Counted from the first letter of the stretch, positions 49,551-58,000 are shown. The stretch is DNA of 64,000 nucleotides from Flaviflagellibacter rhizophilus (GCF_033898525.1 NZ_JAXAFJ010000005.1:1-64000); one strand, 5' to 3'. The notes: generated from the letters alone by a model not told the origin. Numbers and translations: made by a program.

Positions 49551-49816
49551 GCAACGTCGTTCCGCTTTTCTCGGAATCGAAGCTGTACCTTCAGGTCGGA
49601 CGACTCCGCGCTTCCGATGGCACCAGCGGTGACCGCTACGGCGTGATCTGCGTTGAGGCTGACGGCAGGTGGCACTGGTGGAGCGAGTTCTTTCTGACGG
49701 AAGCGACCGCCCACATCGAAATGAGGCGGCTCGCAACTGAGGCGGATATGTTCTTCCGCCCTGATGTCCTCGCTATCGGCGAATGGGATGGTCAGCCGCC
49801 GAGGTCCGCAGCATGA
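49547..49816 (+). CDS. small hypothetical early protein
   Basis: The 89-residue protein starts MSNVVPLFSESKLYLQVGRL and has the compact alpha/beta look of YegP-like or related small phage proteins (VICVEADGRWHWWSEFFLTE). ATGA overlaps exist on both sides. No function is assigned. Confidence 0.6.
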   Translation: MSNVVPLFSESKLYLQVGRLRASDGTSGDRYGVICVEADGRWHWWSEFFLTEATAHIEMRRLATEADMFFRPDVLAIGEWDGQPPRSAA

Positions 49817-50370
49817 GCGCCGTCCGCGACGCCATCGCCGCGCACCTTGCGCTGATCGAGCACGACGAGACGCTGTTCAACGACGACGACGACATGATCG
49901 CGTGCCCGGCCGAGGTTGAAGCCAGTGAGCGCGCCTGCCTCGCATCGTTCAACAACCTGATGGCCGCGCCGTGCCTTACGCTCGAGGATGTCCGGGCCAA
50001 GGCGGATTATCTGCTGCACGGCACAATCGGCGAGCGCAAGCCGGTGCTGGACGATCTGACCGGGCCTGAAGGCAGCGACGTGAACGATCCGGCTGGGCCG
50101 CTCGTCGCGTTCCTGAAATCACTGGCTGGCGATGGAGCGTTCGACGGCGCTCCCACCGCAGAGGAGGAATGGATCACTGTCCATGACGAAGGCAGCGCCT
50201 TCGACTTCGACAAAATCCAGATCACAACGCGCGAGCGGCTGAGCAAAAATCTCGTGCCCATCGCTTATGTGGAGATCGGCTTCTCTGAGGCGATGAACGC
50301 CGAGCAGCGCGGGTGCGCGGATCTGATCGTCCGTTCTGTGAATGCCAACCTTTCGCAGGTGCGGTCGTGA
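49813..50370 (+). CDS. hypothetical early protein
   Basis: The ATG overlapping the previous stop gives MSAVRDAIAAHLALIEHDET and 185 residues, acidic, with repeated Asp (FNDDDDMIACPAEVEASERA) and a helix bundle near VRAKADYLLHGTIGER. The last third has alternating strands. The family is not recognised. Confidence 0.6.
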   Translation: MSAVRDAIAAHLALIEHDETLFNDDDDMIACPAEVEASERACLASFNNLMAAPCLTLEDVRAKADYLLHGTIGERKPVLDDLTGPEGSDVNDPAGPLVAFLKSLAGDGAFDGAPTAEEEWITVHDEGSAFDFDKIQITTRERLSKNLVPIAYVEIGFSEAMNAEQRGCADLIVRSVNANLSQVRS

Positions 50371-50567
50371 AGTTCGCATGGTGCACAGCCTGCCTCTTGG
50401 TCGCGTACGAATGCGCCAAAATTGCTTGCGGCGGTCGACCGCAGTTTCTCTTCGCACCTGGCATGATCTGGCTGTGGTGGGTTGTCTGCGGCTGGTGGGT
50501 CATCACCGCCATCTGCACGGTGCGGGTGAAGGTCAGCTTCCGGGTAGACGAGGGCGGCGCGGGATGA
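50367..50567 (+). CDS. small membrane protein, GTG start
   Basis: The GTG overlapping the previous stop (GTGA) gives MKFAWCTACLLVAYECAKIA and 66 residues, with two hydrophobic stretches, the second being MIWLWWVVCGWWVITAICTV. Several cysteines are present. It may be a small inner-membrane protein expressed early. Confidence 0.6.
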   Translation: MKFAWCTACLLVAYECAKIACGGRPQFLFAPGMIWLWWVVCGWWVITAICTVRVKVSFRVDEGGAG

Positions 50568-50833
50568 GCCAGACGGAGGTAGACCTTCAGCAGCAGGGCC
50601 TCTTCCCGTGCGATGCGGAGGTGGCCCGGCGTCTCTCCATGGGCGCCGACAAGTTCCGGCGCCTCGCCCCTGCGCTGGAACGGGCAGGGTTTCCCACACG
50701 CGATCCACTGGTCGGTAACCGTTATTGGCCTGCGGTGAAAGCTTTCTGGGATAACCGCTACGGGCTCGCTACTCTCCGGCCATCCGTCCACGAGGACGGG
50801 GAGGAGAACCTTGATGCGCTTAGAGGCAGATGA
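50564..50833 (+). CDS. excisionase-like small DNA-binding protein
   Basis: The 89-residue protein starts MSQTEVDLQQQGLFPCDAEV. EVARRLSMGADKFRRLAPAL is a winged-helix or MerR-like HTH, and NRYWPAVKAFWDNRYG follows the usual wing position. It lies just before the integrase and overlaps it by 20 bases, as excisionase genes do. Confidence 0.65.
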   Translation: MSQTEVDLQQQGLFPCDAEVARRLSMGADKFRRLAPALERAGFPTRDPLVGNRYWPAVKAFWDNRYGLATLRPSVHEDGEENLDALRGR

Positions 50834-52052
50834 GCCTGTCAGAGCGCCCGGGCTGAAGCCCCGAGCGAATTCTGACGGCAGTCGAAGATACTACTGGTAC
50901 GCCCCGAAAGAGGCGGTGGCCCTCGGCTACGAAAGCAAAATCGTGCGGATCGCGGGCGATGACGGCGACGTTGTCGGCCGCGCGCTGATCGCTCAGGAAG
51001 CAGGCCGGCTGTCATCCGATGCCGCGGCTTGGCTGGATCAGCAACGAACAGGGAGCGTTCGATATGATGGCTCCCTGGGTGCCCTTGTGCGGCTATACCA
51101 GAACCACGACGCCAGCCCATACCACGAGCTGAAGTGGAACACCCGTCGGACCTATGACCACGAGCTCAAGCTGATCAGCACGGCCTTCGGCAAGCGGCAG
51201 TTGGCGGCGCTCAAGATCGACGACTTCCGGCGCTGGTACGCCGAGGCCAAGACACCGGCGAAGCCCGGAGGGGTCGAGCACGTCCGCAAGGCTCACGGCA
51301 TCATCAACATGCTGCGCAGGATCTTTGCGTTCGGGGTCACCGCCGAGGTGCCGCAATGCAATCGCCTCGACGCCATCCTGGCGCGGGCTCGCTTCAAGCA
51401 GCCGGCACCATCCCGTGAGAAGCTGACGCGCCAGCAGGTCGAGGCTTTCATACCGAGGGCACGAGCAGCCGGACGGCTCAGCCTCGCGATAGGCACCGCC
51501 CTTCAGTTCGAAAGCACCTTCCGCCAGCGTGACGTGATCGGGGAATGGGAGCCCATCCCGGCCGGCACGACGCCCAGCGGCATCGTCCTAAACAAGCGCC
51601 GGTGGACGCTCGGCATCACGTGGGGCGACATCCGGCCCGACTGGACGCTGGAAAAGCTGACCTCGAAGAACGGCCAGTTCGTCGGGCACGACCTGAAGCT
51701 CTACCCGATGACCTTGGCGCTCCTGATGGAAGTGCCGGAAGCTTCCCGCATCGGGCCGCTGATCATGGATGAAGTCGAAGGCCGGCCATATGCAGAGTTC
51801 GCATATGCTCGCGAGTGGCGGGTGATCGCAACCGAGGCGGGCATTCCGAAGACGGTCTGGAACATGCACGCGAGGGCAGGCGGCATCAGCGAAGGCGACG
51901 AAGCCGGCGCGGATCTGGACGCCATCGGGCATCAGTCGGGCCAGACCCTTCGCGCCACCACGGCGCGGTACGTGCGCGGCACCATCGAGAAAACCCGTAA
52001 GGTCGCCAACCTGCGGAACGCTCATGTCGAGCGGGGTCAGAACGGCGGGTGA
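50814..52052 (+). CDS. tyrosine integrase
   Basis: The ATG with GGAGGAGAACCTTG before it gives 412 residues. There is an N-terminal arm-binding domain, a core-binding helix bundle (RTYDHELKLISTAFGKRQLA), and a catalytic domain with Arg237 or Arg239 in TFRQRDV, RAGG with Arg354, His373 in IGHQSGQT and nucleophile Tyr386 in TARYVRGT. The box normally read H-x-x-R is M-H-A-R here. It lies 85 bases from the 3' end of tRNA-Gly, the likely attachment site. Confidence 0.93.
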   Translation: MRLEADEPVRAPGLKPRANSDGSRRYYWYAPKEAVALGYESKIVRIAGDDGDVVGRALIAQEAGRLSSDAAAWLDQQRTGSVRYDGSLGALVRLYQNHDASPYHELKWNTRRTYDHELKLISTAFGKRQLAALKIDDFRRWYAEAKTPAKPGGVEHVRKAHGIINMLRRIFAFGVTAEVPQCNRLDAILARARFKQPAPSREKLTRQQVEAFIPRARAAGRLSLAIGTALQFESTFRQRDVIGEWEPIPAGTTPSGIVLNKRRWTLGITWGDIRPDWTLEKLTSKNGQFVGHDLKLYPMTLALLMEVPEASRIGPLIMDEVEGRPYAEFAYAREWRVIATEAGIPKTVWNMHARAGGISEGDEAGADLDAIGHQSGQTLRATTARYVRGTIEKTRKVANLRNAHVERGQNGG

Positions 52053-52136
52053 ACAACCCCGAGGCACGCGCGAGGCACGCGGGGCACGTCCAGTTCAGCG
52101 GTAGGGTGTTAACCCCTTGCTCTATCTAAGGAAACT

Positions 52137-52211
52137 TGGAGCGGGCGATGGGAATCGAACCCACGACATTCAGCTTGGGAAGCTGACGTTCTACCTCTGA
52201 ACTACGCCCGC
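52137..52211 (-). tRNA. tRNA-Gly (anticodon CCC)
   Basis: The minus strand reads GCGGGCG at the acceptor, a D arm, the anticodon stem TCAGC/GCTGA with loop TTCCCAA (anticodon CCC), a T arm containing GGGTTCGATTCCC and a CGCCCGC-T-CCA end. The cloverleaf is complete and the CCA is encoded. Its 3' end faces the integrase. It is therefore the probable integration site. The DNA around its 5' half is duplicated by the join described next. Confidence 0.93.
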
Positions 52212-52289
52212 GCAGGCCGGACACTAAAGGGGGCTGGCGCCCTCGGCAAGCGCTCACCCGGTTTTGCGGTAATCCCTATACCACTCGAC
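52188..52289. repeat. first copy of the 102-bp duplicated segment
   Basis: These bases, from within the tRNA-Gly D-arm side through the end of the epimerase gene region, are repeated exactly at 52291-52392. The copies are separated by a single N at 52290. This copy includes the 5' part of the tRNA gene. Confidence 0.9.
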
Positions 52290-52290
52290 N

Positions 52291-52392
52291 GTTCTACCTC
52301 TGAACTACGCCCGCGCAGGCCGGACACTAAAGGGGGCTGGCGCCCTCGGCAAGCGCTCACCCGGTTTTGCGGTAATCCCTATACCACTCGAC
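52291..52392. repeat. second copy of the 102-bp duplicated segment (assembly join)
   Basis: This is the exact second copy, directly after N. It repeats the tRNA-Gly 5' end without the rest of the tRNA and includes the last 36 bases of the epimerase gene. An identical tandem copy with one N is best explained by two contigs joined without merging their overlap. Confidence 0.9.
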
Positions 52393-53370
52393 GAACCGGG
52401 CTATCCCTTCCTCCAGCGATGTGCGTGGCCTGTAGCCGGTCAGGGCCTCCAGAAGTCTGTAGTCCGCATGCGTCACGGGCACGTCGCCGGGCTGCATGGG
52501 CAGCATGTCCTTGATGGCGGTCCGGCCCAATGCAGCCTCTGTGGACGTGATCAACTGCATCAGTCCGGCTGGAGCGCCGCCGCCCAGATTGACGATCCGC
52601 CACGGAGCAGCCGGGGAGAGGGTGTCCGTGACACCTTCCCCTTGCACCGGCTCTCCTCTAACGGGGACGACGTCGACAAGTCGGGCGACAGCCTCCACCA
52701 GGTCATCGATATAGGTGAAATCGCGCTGCATCTGGCCGTTGCCGAAGACGGGTATGGGCTGTCCTGCCTCGATCTGCGCGACGAACTTGAAGAGCGCCAT
52801 GTCCGGCCGTCCCCAAGGTCCGTAGACGGTGAAGAAGCGGAAGCAGGTGGTCGGCAGGTTCCAGAGATGGGCGTAGGAGTGCGACATCGCCTCCATGGCC
52901 TTCTTCGTCGCCGCATAGAGCGTCATTGGATGATCGGTGGGATCCGTCTCCGAGAACGGCATCTGCGTGTTCGCGCCGTAGACTGAACTGGTCGATGCCA
53001 GGAGCAGGTGGGCAGGCTGCGTCAGCCGCGCGATCTCCAGGACGTTGAAGGAGCCGACGAGGTTGGAGTCGACATAGGCGCGGGGGTTCTCGAGGCTGTA
53101 GCGGACACCGGCCTGTGCTGCGAGGTGGACGATCACGTCGGGCTGCGCCTGTTCCGCGGCACGGGTGAGGGCGTCCATGTCCTCCAGCATCGCGACATGG
53201 GCGTGGAAGCCGTCATTGGCCTCGAGCACCGCGTGCCGGTCCCGCTTCAGCTGCACGTCGTAATAGGGCGTCATGCCATCGAAGCCGGTGACCTGGTGCC
53301 CATCGGCCAGCAGGCGTCGCGCGAGATGGAACCCCACGAAGCCCGCTGTTCCCGTGATCAAGAAACGCAT
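52357..53370 (-). CDS. lpsL: UDP-glucuronate 4-epimerase
   Basis: The ATG giving MRFLITGTAGFVGFHLARRL is preferred; the upstream 15 codons are Arg/His-rich and lack a ribosome-binding site. The 337-residue protein is an extended SDR: GTAGFVGFHLA for NAD, then SSVYG and YAATKKAME with catalytic Tyr and Lys, and FRFFTVYGPWGRPDMALFKF, which is diagnostic of the glucuronate epimerase subgroup. It converts UDP-glucuronate to UDP-galacturonate for LPS or capsule. Its last part is in the duplicated segment, but the frame is intact. Confidence 0.87.
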   Translation of the reverse strand: MRFLITGTAGFVGFHLARRLLADGHQVTGFDGMTPYYDVQLKRDRHAVLEANDGFHAHVAMLEDMDALTRAAEQAQPDVIVHLAAQAGVRYSLENPRAYVDSNLVGSFNVLEIARLTQPAHLLLASTSSVYGANTQMPFSETDPTDHPMTLYAATKKAMEAMSHSYAHLWNLPTTCFRFFTVYGPWGRPDMALFKFVAQIEAGQPIPVFGNGQMQRDFTYIDDLVEAVARLVDVVPVRGEPVQGEGVTDTLSPAAPWRIVNLGGGAPAGLMQLITSTEAALGRTAIKDMLPMQPGDVPVTHADYRLLEALTGYRPRTSLEEGIARFVEWYRDYRKTG

Positions 53371-53492
53371 GAACGACCCGCTTATGTGATGCCTGCCCAG
53401 GCGACGCCGAAACAACGTGCGGTCACACGGGTTGGTTACACGCGGTGGTGTTCATCGTCCATGACAATGCCCGGTGGGGCGCGGGAGGATAG

Positions 53493-54410
53493 ATGGCGAC
53501 GGGAGACGGACAGGTGACGGCAGGTGACGAGGCGGTTCTCCGCAGCGAGGCGCTTACGGCTACAGTGGCAGCCAAGGGCGCCGAACTGGTGCGCCTGCAG
53601 GATGCGCAGGGGCGCGATCTGCTCTGGAGCGGGGATGAGGAAGTCTGGGGCTGGCACGCGCCGCTGCTGTTCCCCATCGTCGGCCGCGTCAGGAACGATC
53701 AGGTTAAGGTTGCCGGTCGGTCTTTTCCGATGAAGCAGCATGGCATTGCGAGGAAATCGCAGTTCCGCTCCATCGAGGCGGATGCCGGCCATTGCCTGTT
53801 CAGGCTGTCGCCCGACGCCTCCACCCGTGAAGCCTACCCGTTCGAATTCAGGCTGGACGTACTGTACGAGCTCAAGGGCAACGAACTCGCGATCACCGCA
53901 TCGGTCACCAATACCGGCAGCGGTGACTTGCCCGCTTCCTTCGGGTTCCACCCGGCTTTCGTGTGGCCGCTTCCGGAAGGCGGAGCGCGTGAAGATCATG
54001 TGGTGCGGTTCGACGCCGATGAGCCTGCGGGAATACGGCAGTTGAACGACGGCCTGTTGAAGCCGGGTACCGTGCCAAACCCGGTTAGGAAACGCCGCCT
54101 GGCGCTGACGGATGAGCTGTTCAGCAAAGATGCCTTGGTCTTCGATCAGCCCAGGAGCCGGCGGCTGGTCTATGGCGGCAGGGGCGGGCCTCAAATCAGC
54201 GTCGAGTTTCCGGACATGCCGCATCTCGGCATCTGGTCGAAGCCCGGAGCGGGCTTTGTCTGCCTGGAACCCTGGCACGGGCATGCCAGCCCCGAAGACT
54301 TCGACGGTGAACTGCGCGACAAGCCCGGCATCGTCAATGTGCCCGAGGACGGAACCGCGCGTTTTGCCGTCCGCATCAGCGTTCTCGACCACCAGGAAGA
54401 TCGGGTCTAA
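53493..54410 (+). CDS. aldose 1-epimerase family protein (LacX/YeaD-like)
   Basis: The 305-residue protein has strands of a galactose-mutarotase-like fold: ELVRLQDAQGRDLLWSGDEE, PLLFPIVGRVRND, MKQHGIARKSQF with one catalytic His, FGFHPAFVWPLP with the second, and CLEPWHGHASPEDFDG with the catalytic Glu. It interconverts sugar anomers. It is divergently transcribed from lpsL, with 122 bases between. Confidence 0.87.
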   Translation: MATGDGQVTAGDEAVLRSEALTATVAAKGAELVRLQDAQGRDLLWSGDEEVWGWHAPLLFPIVGRVRNDQVKVAGRSFPMKQHGIARKSQFRSIEADAGHCLFRLSPDASTREAYPFEFRLDVLYELKGNELAITASVTNTGSGDLPASFGFHPAFVWPLPEGGAREDHVVRFDADEPAGIRQLNDGLLKPGTVPNPVRKRRLALTDELFSKDALVFDQPRSRRLVYGGRGGPQISVEFPDMPHLGIWSKPGAGFVCLEPWHGHASPEDFDGELRDKPGIVNVPEDGTARFAVRISVLDHQEDRV

Positions 54411-54448
54411 CCTCCGTTGTATTGTGAGCGTTACAAGGGAGGATGGAG

Positions 54449-54661
54449 ATGCCGGGAAGGCGCGAAGACGGACAGTTGATCGAGGAACTCGGGGTTATCG
54501 AAACCACCGAGAGCGATCAGATCCTCCGCTGGGACGGCGATGTCGTCTATATCGAGCAGGACATCTACCACAACGGCCAGTTGGTCCATCGCAAGTACCG
54601 CAGGCGGGTGACCGACGATGTGGCGCATGCCCTGCTGAAGCAGCTTGGCCACGTTCACTAG
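54449..54661 (+). CDS. small conserved hypothetical protein
   Basis: The ATG six bases after GGGAGGATGGAG is preferred; an ATG six bases earlier touches the ribosome-binding site. The 70-residue protein (MPGRREDGQLIEELGVIETT) has a beta-rich middle with DVVYIEQDIYHNGQ and a helical end. It is followed by a strong bidirectional terminator. Function unknown. Confidence 0.65.
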   Translation: MPGRREDGQLIEELGVIETTESDQILRWDGDVVYIEQDIYHNGQLVHRKYRRRVTDDVAHALLKQLGHVH

Positions 54662-54675
54662 CTGCCACTGATCAC

Positions 54676-54705
54676 GAAAAAGGCGGGCCGGGCGGCCCGC
54701 CTTTT
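54676..54705. terminator. bidirectional intrinsic terminator
   Basis: AGGCGGGCC and GGCCCGCCT form a perfect nine-pair stem with a four-base loop. It is flanked by AAAAA on the left and TTTT on the right, so it can end both the plus-strand gene before it and the minus-strand opgG-like gene after it. Confidence 0.9.
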
Positions 54706-54708
54706 ACA

Positions 54709-56307
54709 TCAGCCTGCGGGTTGATCCGGCCAGAACTGGAAGGCCCAGGTTTCGCTGAATGCCTGCTCGCCTATGTGCAGGAACAGGCGCAGCTCCACAG
54801 GATCGACGCCATCGGCGCCCTTGAGGTCGAACCGGGCGCGCCAGCGCTCGGTCCGCGGAATAGGCTCTACGATAACGTCGGTAAGCATGCCACGCGAGGT
54901 CGAGGCCGTGCCCTGGGGAGGTGCTTCGGTCGTCAGACCAGCCAGGGCGCCACCCTCGAATTCGACCACGAATTTGACCGCATCCGGTGTCGCGGTGTGG
55001 TCCTGCCCCGGTTCGCCGCCGCGCCCGATGCGGGTGGCGAACACATCCGCCAGTTGCTCCGCGGGGAAGGGCTCCTCGGCGCGCCAGTGCAGGCGGTAGC
55101 GGAAGTTGAGCGATGTGCCGGCCTCGATCGCCTGTTCCGGAACCCAGAATGCGACGATGTTATCGTGGATTTCGTCCTGCGTCGGGATTTCGACGAGTTG
55201 CACCGATCCCTTTCCCCAATCGTGCAGCGGCTGCACCCACAGCGATGGGCGGCGGTCATAGTTCACGCCGTCGAGATAGTTCTCGATGTTGCGATCCCGC
55301 TGCAGCAGGCCAAAGCCGAGGGGGTTCGTGTCCTGGAAGCTGGAGGTGACCACTCGCCGCGGATTGTTCAGCGGACGCCAGATGCGCTCGCCCTTGCCGG
55401 TCCAGAGCGCAATGCCGTCCGAATCGTGCACCTCCGGACGCCAGTCGATGAGGCGCATGCGGTTGTACTCGCCGTACCAGAACATGGAGGTCAGCGGCGC
55501 GATGCCGAGCTGCTGGATAGGCCTGCGGGCGAACAGGCGGGCGTCCACGTCCATCACGGCGCCGTCGGTGCGGATGACCGCGAACTTGTAGGCGCCTGAG
55601 ATGCTGGGACCGTCGAGCAGCGCGTATACGAAGGTGGGGTCGCCCTCCTTCCGCGCCGGATCGATGTAGAACTCCACGAAGTCCGGGAATTCCTCGGGTG
55701 TGGGCACACTGACATCGACCGCGATTCCGCGCGCCGAAAGCCCGTACTGGTTCAGCGATCCGATAGAGCGGAAATAGGATGCGCCGAGGAAGACCATCCA
55801 GTCCTGGTGCTTCCAGTCCTTCCGGCGACGCGACTCGTGGAGGCGGAAGCCAGCGAAGCCTGCGTCCGAGGGCAGGCCCCGCGCCACGCTGTCCTTCGGC
55901 ATGTCGAAGTAGTCGGCCGAGAACAGGATCTCTTGCGAGGTCTCGCTCTCGATGAGGTTGATGCTGACCTTTTTCGGGAAATACATCCCGAGGTGGAAGA
56001 ACTCGATAGGATAGGCGCCGGGCCCGTTCGCGTTCAGCGCCTGATCGGCCTTGAAGACGATCTTGCCATGGGTGGCATAGTCGATCTTCGAGACGATTTC
56101 AGGGGCGGGGCGGTAGGGCTGCTTGTACGGCTCAGCGGAGCGCTGCTTCGCGCGTTCGATCAATCCCTCGAACGAAAACGGCTGGGACGGGCCCATCGGG
56201 TGTGAGTTCTGGGCGAAGGCCTGATCGGCGATGCCCGCCGATGCAAGGGAACCGAGAAGCCCGCAGATAAATTCACGCCGATCCGGAGTCACGTTGTGCA
56301 TCCTCAT
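54709..56307 (-). CDS. periplasmic glucan biosynthesis protein (OpgG/OpgD family), Tat-exported
   Basis: The 532-residue protein starts MRMHNVTPDRREFICGLLGS; the RREF-type Tat signal ends near ADQAFAQ. Family blocks are PYKQPYRPAPEIVSKIDYAT, YPIEFFHLGMYFPKKVSINL, SDAGFAGFRLHESRR and the C-terminal immunoglobulin-like domain (ERWRARFDLKGADGVDPVEL). OpgG modifies the backbone of osmoregulated periplasmic glucans. No opgH is adjacent, though a glycosyltransferase lies 2 kb away. Confidence 0.9.
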   Translation of the reverse strand: MRMHNVTPDRREFICGLLGSLASAGIADQAFAQNSHPMGPSQPFSFEGLIERAKQRSAEPYKQPYRPAPEIVSKIDYATHGKIVFKADQALNANGPGAYPIEFFHLGMYFPKKVSINLIESETSQEILFSADYFDMPKDSVARGLPSDAGFAGFRLHESRRRKDWKHQDWMVFLGASYFRSIGSLNQYGLSARGIAVDVSVPTPEEFPDFVEFYIDPARKEGDPTFVYALLDGPSISGAYKFAVIRTDGAVMDVDARLFARRPIQQLGIAPLTSMFWYGEYNRMRLIDWRPEVHDSDGIALWTGKGERIWRPLNNPRRVVTSSFQDTNPLGFGLLQRDRNIENYLDGVNYDRRPSLWVQPLHDWGKGSVQLVEIPTQDEIHDNIVAFWVPEQAIEAGTSLNFRYRLHWRAEEPFPAEQLADVFATRIGRGGEPGQDHTATPDAVKFVVEFEGGALAGLTTEAPPQGTASTSRGMLTDVIVEPIPRTERWRARFDLKGADGVDPVELRLFLHIGEQAFSETWAFQFWPDQPAG

Positions 56308-56430
56308 CTGCTGTTCCGACAGAAACGTCCGAGCTTTCTTTAGTGACCTAAGCCATGGCGATCAATCCGCAGCCCTACGAAGATGCGCGCATGCCCTTCA
56401 AAGAGCAGGTAAATTAGGCTATATTGATGA

Positions 56431-56449
56431 GGCCGCGCAGCTTCGCGGC
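56431..56449 (+). other. hairpin before the glycine riboswitch
   Basis: GGCCGCG and CGCGGCC form a seven-pair stem with a short loop containing CAGCTT. It lies just before the first aptamer and may be part of the folded leader or a short transcription pause site. Confidence 0.55.
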
Positions 56450-56454
56450 CCGGT

Positions 56455-56636
56455 CGATCCAGGAGAAGCCGCAAGGCTACCGAAGGCGCAATTCCCGAAA
56501 ACGCTCAGGTCAGGTACTGGAACGGCTGGAGAGGAGATCTGGAGAGCGCGCTGAACCCAGGTTCAGGGCCGCCGAAGGGGCAAGCGGAGCCGTCATTGGC
56601 CTCGTGAATCTCTCAGGCAAAAGGACAGGTCGGGGA
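56455..56636 (+). promoter_or_regulatory. tandem glycine riboswitch
   Basis: The second aptamer (56526-56636) matches the consensus: GGAGAG, then GCCGAAGGGGCAAGC and AATCTCTCAGGCAAAAGGACAG at its end. The first (about 56455-56520) has the same order with GGAGAAGCC, ACCGAAGGCGCAA and CGCTCAGGTCA but is degenerate, lacking the full final loop. It sits 33 bases before the dadA-like start. Glycine binding should turn on the downstream catabolic gene. Confidence 0.88.
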
Positions 56637-56668
56637 CATGGACCCGAAATCCTTTGCGGAGAGCTCTT

Positions 56669-57925
56669 ATGCATGTCCTCGTTCTTGGTGCCGGCGTCAT
56701 CGGCACGTCCGCCGCCTGGTACCTTCAGAAAGCCGGCCATCAGGTCACCGTCCTTGAGCGGCAGGGCGGCGCCGGTCGCGAAACCTCCTTCGCCAATGGC
56801 GGGCAGATTTCGGTCTCCCACGCCGAGCCCTGGGCCAATCCGTCGGCTCCACTGAAGCTGATGAAGTGGCTGGGGCGGGAAGATGCGCCGCTCCTGTTCC
56901 GTCTTCGCGCGGACTGGCGGCAGTGGCGCTGGGGGCTCAGCTTCCTGCGCGAATGCACGGCGGCGCGAACCAGCCGGAACATCGCGCAGATCGTCAATCT
57001 CGGACTGTATTCGCGTCAGTCGCTCCAGGAACTCCGCGCCGAAACCGGCATCCAGTACGATCATCTGGAACGGGGCATCCTCCACTTCTACACCAGCCAG
57101 AGCGAGTGGGACGCGGCGCAGGAGCCGGCCGAAGTGATGCGCCGCCACGGCGCCGATCTGGACATGCTGACGCCGGATCAGGTGGTGGCCATCGAACCCG
57201 CGCTTGCCGGCGCCCGCGACAAGATCGTCGGAGGCAGCATGACGGTCGCCGACGAGTCCGGCGACGCCGGCATGTTCACGCGGGAACTCGCGAAGCTCTG
57301 CGAGGCAGCGGGGGTCTCATTCCTCTACAACACCACCGTTTTCGGGATGAACGAGGAGGGCGGCGAGATCACCGGCGTCCGCGTCCGCTCGGAGGATGGC
57401 TCCTACGCGACTTTGCAGGCCGATGCCTATGTGGTCTGCCTCGGCAGCTACAGTCCCATGATGGTGCGGCCGCATGGCATCGACCTGAACATCTATCCGG
57501 CCAAGGGCTACTCGGTCAGCATGCCGGTGGCGGATCCGGACAAGGCTTATCACGTGAGCCTGACGGACGATGAGTACAAGCTGGTCTTCTCCCGCCTCGG
57601 CAACCGGCTCCGGATCGCGGGCACGGCTGAGCTGAACGGCTACAATCTCGACCTCAACCCGGTGCGTTGCGAGGCCATCGTGCGCCGAGTGGAAGAACTG
57701 TTCCCCGGCGCGGGCGACACCTCGCAGGCCAGCTTCTGGACCGGGCTGCGGCCGCTGACGCCTTCCAACGTGCCGTATATCGGACGCACGCGGGTGCGGA
57801 ACCTGTACCTCGACACCGGGCACGGCACCCTTGGCTGGACCCATGCCTGCGGCTCCGGCCGTGCAATCGCCGACATCATCTCCGGCAATAATCCGCCGGT
57901 GGATTTCGCCTTCACCCAGGCTTGA
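56669..57925 (+). CDS. dadA: D-amino acid dehydrogenase-like FAD oxidoreductase
   Basis: The ATG giving MHVLVLGAGVIGTSAAWYLQ has GGAGAG before it; an ATG five codons earlier is inferior. The 418-residue protein has the FAD-binding GAGVIG start, ETSFANGGQISVSHAEPWAN after the first domain, and the end region GLRPLTPSNVPYIGRTRVRN followed by GHGTLGWTHACGSGRAIADI. It oxidatively deaminates D-amino acids, or perhaps glycine, given its riboswitch. The control by glycine supports a role in glycine or D-alanine breakdown. Confidence 0.9.
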   Translation: MHVLVLGAGVIGTSAAWYLQKAGHQVTVLERQGGAGRETSFANGGQISVSHAEPWANPSAPLKLMKWLGREDAPLLFRLRADWRQWRWGLSFLRECTAARTSRNIAQIVNLGLYSRQSLQELRAETGIQYDHLERGILHFYTSQSEWDAAQEPAEVMRRHGADLDMLTPDQVVAIEPALAGARDKIVGGSMTVADESGDAGMFTRELAKLCEAAGVSFLYNTTVFGMNEEGGEITGVRVRSEDGSYATLQADAYVVCLGSYSPMMVRPHGIDLNIYPAKGYSVSMPVADPDKAYHVSLTDDEYKLVFSRLGNRLRIAGTAELNGYNLDLNPVRCEAIVRRVEELFPGAGDTSQASFWTGLRPLTPSNVPYIGRTRVRNLYLDTGHGTLGWTHACGSGRAIADIISGNNPPVDFAFTQA

Positions 57926-58000
57926 TCCGGCTGCGGCGTCAGCGCGTTTGACGCCGCAGTTCCGGCCGGACTAGGTCTGCGCGAAAGGGAGCGACCACAC

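Larger units (their letters stand above)
10550..52136. mobile_element. temperate myophage prophage next to tRNA-Gly
   Basis: The island has an integrase at the tRNA side, an immunity region with divergent cI and Cro-like genes, replication genes, lambda-type terminase, portal and capsid genes, a P2-type contractile tail and a lysis cassette. All expected structural modules are present without an obvious frameshift, so it may be inducible. The right edge is placed at the 3' end of tRNA-Gly. The left edge is placed between the histidine kinase stop (10491) and the last phage gene (10619). No tRNA-derived direct repeat was found there, so the left edge is approximate. Confidence 0.88.

Noticed and set aside
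52188..52392. True biological tandem duplication of the tRNA 5' half
   Set aside because: The copies are identical over their whole length and joined by a single N, which is far more typical of an assembly join.
54112..55599. 495-residue plus-strand frame overlapping the aldose epimerase and opgG-like gene
   Set aside because: It crosses two well-supported genes and a strong terminator, which a real gene would not.
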